Below are positions 1-5,497 of a stretch of DNA of 6,193 nt, one piece after another; positions within the stretch are counted from its first letter, which is position 1, and each line of letters opens with the position of its first letter. Both the position numbers and the translations under genes were made by a program. Source of the DNA: CAMLQK01 sp035478775 (lineage in GTDB: Bacteria; Patescibacteriota; Saccharimonadia; Saccharimonadales; UBA4665); contig DATIJG010000019.1 of assembly GCA_035478775.1 (NCBI GenBank), positions 1 through 6,193 on the forward strand, read 5' to 3'. The notes beneath the pieces were generated by a model that was not told the DNA's origin, did not search any database, and was given only the letters and a program-made list of their open reading frames with translations.

Positions 1-1095
1 AATTTTACGCCAATCAAATGCCTTAACGCGCGTTTTGCTTAGCTTTGCATATTTTTTACGCTTGGCTTCGTCAGAAAGAAGGGACATCAGTGCGCGACTT
101 ATAGAGTTTACATCCTCTTGGTCAAAGTACAGGGCACTGGTGCCTGCAACTTCATGGAATACAGGAATATTGCTGATGGCGCATGGCACGCCGTAGCTCA
201 TAGCTTCTAAAATGGGCATACCGAAGCCTTCGTAGTGGCTGGCAGTAGTGAACAAGCTGGCTGACTGGTATAACACTTCGCGCAAGCTATCGCTGACGTA
301 GCCCAAGTGTATAACGTCGAAGCCGCTCTTTTTGGCGTCGTTAAGAGCGGTAACAATGTCGGCGCATTTCCAGCCGATGCGCCCGGCAATTACCAACGAA
401 TACTGATCGCGCAGTTTTTGTGGTAATGCAGTATACGTTTTTACAAGCTGAGTGATATTCTTACGTGGTTCGATTGTGCCTACAAAAAGAATATACGGTT
501 TGACGATGCCAGCTTTTTTAAGTACTTTTTCGCGTTCTGTTTCAGTGTGTGTGACTGGTGCATCGGGTGGCACCGGTGTTACTAAAATGTCCTGGCTGGG
601 GTGATATGCTTGCTGGATGCGGCGTTTGCTAAATTCCGATACTGTGAGTAGGAGCGCCGAGCGTTTAATCTGTTTTGGTACAAACCGTGTGAGGTCGCTC
701 TTAAGCTTGCCCGAAACATAGTCGGGTAAATCTAGGTATGTAAGGTCGTGGATAACCATTGCAGAAGGTGTCTTAAAAATGCTAGGGTAGCCTAAAAAGT
801 TGGCATACAAAATAAAATCGGCGCGCGTAAGCGCCATACATTCAATAGGGAATTCGATGCCAAAACGGCGCAGCTGAAACACGACCTTGCTAGGAATAAC
901 AGAAGTGTTTTGGTAACGCAAGTTAGGCAGCTTTGGTAAGTGTGAAGCATCGCGCTTACCCAAAAAATTAAAATAAAAGCCGACAAATTCGGCCTCCGGA
1001 TGGGCTTTGGCCATTTCAGTTACTAAACGCTCGGTGTAGTAAGCAATGCCGGTTTTGCTGGCTACCATAGGTGTTGCGTCGAATAAGATTTTCAT
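1..1095 (-). CDS. GT4-family glycosyltransferase (3' end outside window)
   Basis: The minus strand is open for 365 codons from ATG at 1095 to the left edge with no stop. The protein is a GT-B fold retaining glycosyltransferase of the GT4 type, expected to move a sugar from a nucleotide-sugar donor to a growing cytoplasmic glycan. Visible features are the N-terminal strand MKILFDATP with TGIAYY at 15-20, VIHD at 114-117, TVSEFSKR at 151-158, the donor-domain strand GTIEPRKN at 206-213, and an E-x7-E motif in EGFGMPILE, with E289 and E297. The ending AFDWRKI resembles the last helix of such enzymes, so probably only 10-20 residues are missing. The donor and linkage cannot be read; mannosyltransferases of the WbdA type share these motifs. 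An in-frame ATG at 1137 would add 14 residues, but MKILFDATP is where the fold normally begins, so 1095 is preferred. Its Shine-Dalgarno match is poor. It is divergent from the export operon and probably belongs to the same pathway. Confidence 0.93.
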   Translation of the reverse strand, partial: MKILFDATPMVASKTGIAYYTERLVTEMAKAHPEAEFVGFYFNFLGKRDASHLPKLPNLRYQNTSVIPSKVVFQLRRFGIEFPIECMALTRADFILYANFLGYPSIFKTPSAMVIHDLTYLDLPDYVSGKLKSDLTRFVPKQIKRSALLLTVSEFSKRRIQQAYHPSQDILVTPVPPDAPVTHTETEREKVLKKAGIVKPYILFVGTIEPRKNITQLVKTYTALPQKLRDQYSLVIAGRIGWKCADIVTALNDAKKSGFDVIHLGYVSDSLREVLYQSASLFTTASHYEGFGMPILEAMSYGVPCAISNIPVFHEVAGTSALYFDQEDVNSISRALMSLLSDEAKRKKYAKLSKTRVKAFDWRKI

Positions 1096-1110
1096 AATGT
1101 ATATCGGCCT

Positions 1111-1139
1111 GTATGCTATTATTAAGTATAATGACATAC
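1111..1139. repeat. 29-base interrupted dyad between divergent genes
   Basis: The structure is GTATG, 2 bases, ATTAT, 5 bases, ATAAT, 2 bases, CATAC, centred on 1125. Ten of the fourteen arm positions pair, and the symmetry ends cleanly outside it. It covers the -10-like hexamers on both strands. It could be an operator for a dimeric regulator, or simply the symmetry of a bidirectional promoter. An RNA hairpin is less likely because the arms are AT-rich and interrupted. Confidence 0.55.
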
Positions 1140-1185
1140 TACGCTCGAATTCCAAAAAACGGCGGTCATATAGAAGGTAAGTTTT

Positions 1186-1190
1186 AGGAA
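1186..1190 (+). promoter_or_regulatory. Ribosome binding site of the permease gene
   Basis: AGGAA lies five bases before the ATG at 1196, which is a slightly short spacing. A second purine-rich run, AGAAGG at 1172-1177, is too distant. An in-frame TAA at 1178-1180 rules out an earlier start, so 1196 is well fixed. Confidence 0.6.
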
Positions 1191-1195
1191 AATCC

Positions 1196-2002
1196 ATGTT
1201 GCATACACTCCGCGAAAGATACCATTACTCGCTGATTCTGCTCAAAGAACTTGTAAAAACAGATTTCAAGCTTCGTTATCAGGGTTCGATCCTTGGTTAT
1301 TTGTGGTCGCTTTTAAAACCATTGATGATCTTTATGATCATGTACGTCGTTTTCTTAAAATTCTTGCGTTTTAATTTTGGTGTGCCCCACCCGACGGTGT
1401 ACTTATTCACTGGCATTATTACCTGGAACTTTTTTAGTGAAGCTACAGGTAATGCGCTGAGTTCAATCGTTGGCAAGGGCGACTTGCTGCGCAAAATTAA
1501 CTTCCCGAAATACGTTATTGTGCTGGCCAGTTCGCTCAATGCGCTCATTAATTTATTGCTTAACTATGTTGTTTTGGCAGTTTTTATGTTTGCCGACCAT
1601 GTACATATTGGCCTTGGGCTTTTGTGGATTATCCCTTTGGTGGGTGAATTGTATATTTTGTCGTTGGCTATCGGTTTTATTCTAGGTACGCTGTTTGTGC
1701 GCCTGCGCGATATGGCGCAAATCTGGGAGGTCGTGATGCAAGGCATGTTTTATGCAGTGCCGATGTTTTACCCAATCCAGCTGGTGCCACATAAATATGC
1801 AAAGATTTTGCTACTTAACCCAATCGCACAAATTATGCAGGATATGCGCCACGTGATTGTTAGCCCGAAAGCCATGACAATCGGCATGCTTTGGAACAGT
1901 TCGATTATTCGGATTATACCTGTCGCGGTCGTGCTGTTGCTGGCAGTATTTAGCGTGCAGTTTTTCCGTAAACGTGCCAAATTCTTTGCGGAGGAGATCT
2001 AA
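1196..2002 (+). CDS. wzm: Polysaccharide ABC export permease, Wzm/TagG type
   Basis: This 268-residue protein has the usual length of ABC-2 permeases that export lipid-linked polysaccharides such as O-antigen, teichoic acid or capsule-like glycans across the cytoplasmic membrane. The N-terminal amphipathic stretch, with LKELVKTDFKLRYQGS at 16-31 followed by LGYLWSLLKP at 33-42, is the family hallmark and forms the interface helix that contacts the ATPase. Six hydrophobic segments are visible near residues 34-56, 66-82, 104-131, 140-167, 174-193 and 237-256. The motif LLRKINFPKY at 97-106 and the FYPIQLVP loop at 191-198 are also typical. It has a basic C-terminus. The ATPase gene follows after 3 bases and its ribosome binding site sits inside the end of this gene, so the two are expected to be made together as a two-plus-two transporter. 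The substrate cannot be read from the permease alone. Confidence 0.95.
   Translation: MLHTLRERYHYSLILLKELVKTDFKLRYQGSILGYLWSLLKPLMIFMIMYVVFLKFLRFNFGVPHPTVYLFTGIITWNFFSEATGNALSSIVGKGDLLRKINFPKYVIVLASSLNALINLLLNYVVLAVFMFADHVHIGLGLLWIIPLVGELYILSLAIGFILGTLFVRLRDMAQIWEVVMQGMFYAVPMFYPIQLVPHKYAKILLLNPIAQIMQDMRHVIVSPKAMTIGMLWNSSIIRIIPVAVVLLLAVFSVQFFRKRAKFFAEEI
1990..1996 (+). promoter_or_regulatory. Strong Shine-Dalgarno for the ATPase gene
   Basis: GGAGGAG ends nine bases before the ATG at 2006 and lies within the last codons of the permease gene. It is the best ribosome binding site in the window. The permease stop at 2000-2002 is in frame with the ATPase, so no earlier start is possible. The arrangement points to translational coupling of the two transporter subunits. 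Confidence 0.8.
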
Positions 2003-2005
2003 AAT

Positions 2006-3241
2006 ATGGCTGACAAAACAGAGAGCACCGCGATTAAGGTTGAGCGCGTATACAAAGATTTTGTGTTGCCACACGAGCGCATTAGTAATGTAAAAGGCTT
2101 CTTCACGAACATTTTTAACAGTAGTGCGCTTAAAACTAAAGAAACGCAGCATGCACTAAAAGACGTATCATTCGAAATAAAAAAGGGTGAATTCTTTGGT
2201 ATTGTGGGCCGCAATGGCAGCGGTAAAAGTACAATGCTGAAAATGCTCGCCGGTATTTATCAGCCAACAAAAGGTGCGGTACATATTGATGGCAAACTGG
2301 TACCATTTATCGAATTGGGGGTAGGCTTTAACCCGGAACTTACCGGCCGCGAAAATGTGTACTTAAACGGCGCGCTTTTGGGTTTTTCGACTAAAGAGAT
2401 TGAGGCGCAGTACAACGACATCGTAAAATTCGCCGAGCTTGAGCGCTTTATGGACCAAAAACTTAAAAATTATTCGTCGGGCATGCAGGTACGCTTGGCG
2501 TTTTCGATGGCTACCCGTGCCAAAGCCGACATTTTACTAGTCGACGAAGTACTAGCAGTGGGCGACGCCGACTTTCAGCGCAAATGTTTCGATTATTTCC
2601 GCACCTTAAAGCGCAACAAAAAGACAGTAGTGTTTGTAAGCCACGACATGAGTGCCGTACGCGAATACTGTGACCGCGCCGTACTAATTGAAAAAAGCGA
2701 GATTATCGCCGCAGGCGACGCCGACGAGATTGCCACCAAGTACACTCGTATGTTTTTGGAAGCTGACAAAGCTAGTAAGGAAGGCTCAACCAAACGCTGG
2801 GGCGATGGCAAGATTACTTACGATTCTATAAAGATGAGCCTTGAGGGCAAAGGTGAAACCCAGAAATTGGTTATTTCAGCAGTTGCTGAAGCACATGAAG
2901 ATATTGAAGCCGTAAACTTCGGCTTTTTAATACGCAACGGTGGCGGCACGGCAGTTTTGGGTACCAATAGTCACATTAAACGTCAGTTTGTAGAGCGTAT
3001 GGTTGCTGGACAAAAAGCAACTGTCAATTGGGAACTCGCCAACATTTTGAATGACGGTACCTATTTTGTAGAGCCGGCGGTAGTACATGGTGGCACACAA
3101 ACGGGGGATTGGTGGGAAGAGGCTGCTTGGCTGGAAGTCCGCAAAGAAGAGCAAACACCATATCCGGTCAACCCGCCGATTAATCTCACGCTCGAAGTTG
3201 CTGGCAAAAAAGTAACGCCCGGTAAGAAGGGGTTTAAGTAA
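2006..3241 (+). CDS. wzt: Polysaccharide ABC export ATPase with Wzt-type C-terminal domain
   Basis: This 411-residue protein is the nucleotide-binding subunit partnering the upstream permease. The ATPase half shows Walker A GRNGSGKST at 68-76 (K74), the family-specific stretch ELGVGFNPELTGRENVYLNG at 103-122, signature YSSGMQ at 156-161, Walker B ILLVDE at 176-181 with catalytic E181, a D-loop near VGDAD at 185-189 and the switch histidine H213 in VSHD. All catalytic residues are present. The C-terminal part from about 264 looks like a Wzt_C beta-sandwich: RWGDGKI at 264-270, FGFLIRNGGG at 305-314 running into TAVLGTNS, then DGTYFVEPAVV at 350-360 and EEAAWLEV at 371-378. In E. coli O8/O9a this domain binds the exported chain and reads its modified terminus. 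A further tail, 379-411, is proline-rich then lysine-rich and is not obviously part of that domain. The stop overlaps the next start by one base (TAATG). Confidence 0.95.
   Translation: MADKTESTAIKVERVYKDFVLPHERISNVKGFFTNIFNSSALKTKETQHALKDVSFEIKKGEFFGIVGRNGSGKSTMLKMLAGIYQPTKGAVHIDGKLVPFIELGVGFNPELTGRENVYLNGALLGFSTKEIEAQYNDIVKFAELERFMDQKLKNYSSGMQVRLAFSMATRAKADILLVDEVLAVGDADFQRKCFDYFRTLKRNKKTVVFVSHDMSAVREYCDRAVLIEKSEIIAAGDADEIATKYTRMFLEADKASKEGSTKRWGDGKITYDSIKMSLEGKGETQKLVISAVAEAHEDIEAVNFGFLIRNGGGTAVLGTNSHIKRQFVERMVAGQKATVNWELANILNDGTYFVEPAVVHGGTQTGDWWEEAAWLEVRKEEQTPYPVNPPINLTLEVAGKKVTPGKKGFK
3224..3232 (+). promoter_or_regulatory. Ribosome binding site of the methyltransferase gene
   Basis: The purine run AAGAAGGGG ends eight bases before the ATG at 3241 and lies inside the end of the ATPase gene. 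An in-frame TAA at 3235-3237 blocks any earlier start, fixing the start at the TAATG overlap. Confidence 0.65.
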
Positions 3242-4170
3242 TGGCTAAAAACGTTTCTCTGCCGGATCCATATGTGCTAGGCGGCTGTGTGTACTACTCG
3301 CAAAACCGCGAAGACCTGGTGCTTTTGTCGTTCTTCCCTGACATACGAAAAGGTTTTTATGTAGACGTAGGCGCGTTCGACCCAGATGTAGATTCGGTTA
3401 CCAAATTGTTTTACCTACAAGGCTGGAATGGTGTAAATGTGGAGCCGCAAGCTGAACGGTTCGCGCTATTTGAAAAGTTGCGCCCGCGCGATTTGAACGT
3501 TAACGCTGGCATTTCCACGGAAGAAACCACGCTCACCTTGCGTACATATAAAAGTCAGGGGCTTTCCACATTCTCGGACGAAATTAAGGTCGACTACGAA
3601 AAAACCCCTAACGCAAACACCGGTGAATACACCGAAACCACTGTGCCGGTGCGCCCGCTTAAAAGTGTCTTGGCCGAACAAAAAGTGCCGCACATCCACT
3701 TTATGAAAGTTGATGTCGAAGGCCTGGAATACGAAGTACTGGCCAGCAATGACTGGAGGAAGTTCCGTCCCGAAGTGCTATGCATTGAAGCGAACCACGT
3801 GAAGCACGACTGGCACCCCTTGCTCGAAAAAGAGGGCTACGTGCTGGCATTTGACGATGGTTTGAACGAATATTTTGTAGACAGCACAACCGACCGGCTC
3901 AAAAAGTTTAACTATGTCGAAGATGTCATTACCCAGCGCGGTGGCGGTTTGCGCGCTGAACATTACGAAATGATGCTGCAACTGCACCAGTTTGGGCTTC
4001 AAAAAGAAAACCATGTGCGCGAGTTAGCAACCGAAAACAATCGGCTAATGGGTATTATTAAAGAATACGAGCACCGCTTGCACGAATATCAAATGGCCCA
4101 AAATAGCCTAAAGCAAACAGCAGGACGTTTGGCACACCTCACAACTCGTAAAATTACAGGCAAAAAATAA
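3241..4170 (+). CDS. FkbM-family methyltransferase with C-terminal coiled coil
   Basis: This 309-residue protein is predicted to be an S-adenosylmethionine-dependent O-methyltransferase of the FkbM family, which often methylates sugars. Family marks are YSQNREDLVLLSFF at 19-32, the SAM-binding loop YVDVGAFDP at 40-48, the acidic end of strand two in NVEPQ (E68), KVDVEGLEYEVL at 156-167 and CIEANH at 181-186. The catalytic domain ends near 225-240. A tail follows with an unbroken heptad register from 259 to 300: a positions V259, N266, I273, L280, Q287, A294 and d positions L262, L269, Y276, Y283, L290, L297. It ends in a short basic segment, RKITGKK. The tail suggests oligomerisation or docking. 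Lying between the exporter and the glycosyltransferases, the enzyme probably methylates the polymer or its terminus. A terminal cap is inferred by analogy with WbdD, which has a different methyltransferase domain. The acceptor is unknown. Confidence 0.92.
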   Translation: MAKNVSLPDPYVLGGCVYYSQNREDLVLLSFFPDIRKGFYVDVGAFDPDVDSVTKLFYLQGWNGVNVEPQAERFALFEKLRPRDLNVNAGISTEETTLTLRTYKSQGLSTFSDEIKVDYEKTPNANTGEYTETTVPVRPLKSVLAEQKVPHIHFMKVDVEGLEYEVLASNDWRKFRPEVLCIEANHVKHDWHPLLEKEGYVLAFDDGLNEYFVDSTTDRLKKFNYVEDVITQRGGGLRAEHYEMMLQLHQFGLQKENHVRELATENNRLMGIIKEYEHRLHEYQMAQNSLKQTAGRLAHLTTRKITGKK

Positions 4171-4171
4171 C

Positions 4172-5497
4172 ATGGGCCGTATAGTTTATGACGTAACACA
4201 ATTGGCGCACTTGACGGGCCGCATCACTGGCATTCCGCGCGTAATCGACGAACTCGCCAAAGGTTTTAATGGGCTGAATGACCAAGAGGTTGTATTTGCG
4301 GTCTGGGTAAAAGAATTGCAAGAAATGTGCGAAATTGATTACGACCAGACTATCTTACAACACAAGGGTCTGGTATATAAACACATTGGTGACGGTTCTA
4401 GTACAAAGCAGCATGCCGTACCATCTAGCGAAACACGGGCTACGTCTGTTGCCCAAGTTCGTTTGCTAGCAAAGCGGGTCGTAAAAAAGGGTCTGCGCAT
4501 GAGCGGCAAAGTCAACCAAGGGCTAGCCGAGAAGCTCGAAGCGAAAGCCAAAGCCACTTACATGCAGAGTTACCTAAAAGTCGATTTCAAAAAGGGTGAT
4601 TATTTATTTATCCCGTGGGGCGAATGGTGGGACCCACGCTTTACCGACCGTGTGGTACGAGCACACGACGAACAGAAGGTAAAGATTATACAGGTTATTC
4701 ACGATGTTGGCCCAACGGTGTGGCCGCAGTTCTTCGAGCAAGTTGCCGTTAGCCCAACAATATATAACTGCAAGGTAATACCGCGTGCCGATCTGGTGTT
4801 GTGTGTTTCGCAAAACACTAAAAAAGAGCTAATTGAATGGCTGAAAAGTGAAAAGATCCATGCGCCCCGGGTTGAAGTTATCCGTCTAGGCGACAGCGTT
4901 AAACTTTTGGGTAAACCTGAAATACCACATGAAGAATCGTTTAAGAAGTCGGGCCTTAAGGGCGGTGACTTTATTTTGTGCGTGGGCACCATTGAAGCTA
5001 AAAAGAACCATTACTTATTTTACTATGTGTATAAGCTGGCAAAGCAACGCGGTATCAAGCTGCCAAAGCTGGTCATTTTGGGTCGTCGCGGGTTCCATAC
5101 CGACGAAATGTACGACATGATGACGCGCGACCCGGCAGTTAAAGACGATTTTGTTTTCTTGCACGATGCTAGTGATGAAGAGATGGCCTGGGCATATAAT
5201 AACTGTTTGTTTACGGCACTGGCCAGTTTTCACGAAGGCTGGGGGATCCCGATCGCTGAAAGTGTTTCACGGGGTGTGCCCTGCATGTGTAGCAACACCA
5301 GCAGCATGGTTGAAATTGCTGAAGGCAAGGGAGTGGCGCATTTTTCACCCATGTCAAGCGACGAATGTCTGACGGCAATGGTAAAGTGGCTAGACAACCC
5401 GAAGGAATTAGCTAAAGCCCGCGCAGCTACCAAAAAGTATAAGCCTACATCTTGGCAGGACACTTTCGCGCAAGTTAAGAAGTATATGGAGATTTAA
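4172..5497 (+). CDS. GT4-like glycosyltransferase with a basic N-domain insertion
   Basis: This 441-residue GT-B fold glycosyltransferase is longer than the usual 360-390. The N-terminus reads RIVYDVTQL at 3-11 and TGIPRVIDEL at 19-28, a pattern seen in WbdA-like O-antigen glycosyltransferases. Other marks are VIHDVG at 175-180, VLCVSQNTKKEL at 209-220, donor-domain GTIEAKKN at 272-279, VILGRRG at 301-307 and an E-x7-E motif in EGWGIPIAE, with E355 and E363. The extra length lies between about 45 and 140 and includes a basic, probably amphipathic helix at 92-110 that could sit on the membrane, where the lipid-linked acceptor is. It likely adds sugar to the exported glycan; donor and linkage are unknown. 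The start follows the methyltransferase stop by one base. Its Shine-Dalgarno match is weak (AGG at 4158-4160), so translation may depend on coupling. The donor domain resembles the leftward glycosyltransferase at 1-1095. Confidence 0.93.
   Translation: MGRIVYDVTQLAHLTGRITGIPRVIDELAKGFNGLNDQEVVFAVWVKELQEMCEIDYDQTILQHKGLVYKHIGDGSSTKQHAVPSSETRATSVAQVRLLAKRVVKKGLRMSGKVNQGLAEKLEAKAKATYMQSYLKVDFKKGDYLFIPWGEWWDPRFTDRVVRAHDEQKVKIIQVIHDVGPTVWPQFFEQVAVSPTIYNCKVIPRADLVLCVSQNTKKELIEWLKSEKIHAPRVEVIRLGDSVKLLGKPEIPHEESFKKSGLKGGDFILCVGTIEAKKNHYLFYYVYKLAKQRGIKLPKLVILGRRGFHTDEMYDMMTRDPAVKDDFVFLHDASDEEMAWAYNNCLFTALASFHEGWGIPIAESVSRGVPCMCSNTSSMVEIAEGKGVAHFSPMSSDECLTAMVKWLDNPKELAKARAATKKYKPTSWQDTFAQVKKYMEI
5488..5492 (+). 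promoter_or_regulatory. Ribosome binding site of the last glycosyltransferase
   Basis: GGAGA lies five bases before the ATG at 5498 and inside the end of the preceding gene. That gene's TAA at 5495-5497 is immediately upstream and in frame, so the start is fixed and reinitiation after termination is likely. Confidence 0.55.

Larger units (their letters stand above)
1096..1195. promoter_or_regulatory. Divergent intergenic region with candidate promoters
   Basis: This is the only gap between genes and must hold the start signals for both directions unless transcription enters from outside. Rightward, TATAAT at 1127-1132 is a perfect -10 match, though no good -35 lies 16-18 bases upstream. TGCTATTAT at 1114-1122 fits an extended -10 and is an alternative. 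Leftward, the reverse strand reads TATACT at 1130-1125 and AATAAT at 1123-1118, again without a clear -35. A rightward start near 1139 would leave a leader of about 57 bases; leftward leaders would be only about 15-25 bases. The choice of promoter is inferred from hexamer matches alone. Confidence 0.5.

Noticed and set aside
1131..1169. Short inverted repeat ATGAC/GTCAT in the leader before the permease
   Set aside because: The arms are only five bases with a 29-base loop and no extension, so chance is the simplest explanation. No riboswitch or attenuator features were seen.
1811..2152. Minus-strand open frame of about 113 codons
   Set aside because: It is antisense to the well-supported permease and ATPase genes, shows no recognisable domain and spans their junction.
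4699..4992. Minus-strand open frame of about 97 codons
   Set aside because: It lies wholly opposite the glycosyltransferase at 4172-5497, and its sequence reads as a complement shadow of that gene.
1196..5497. Possible UGA recoding, as in some small-genome lineages
   Set aside because: No in-frame TGA occurs in the genes and all four visible stops are TAA. This neither supports nor requires a variant code.
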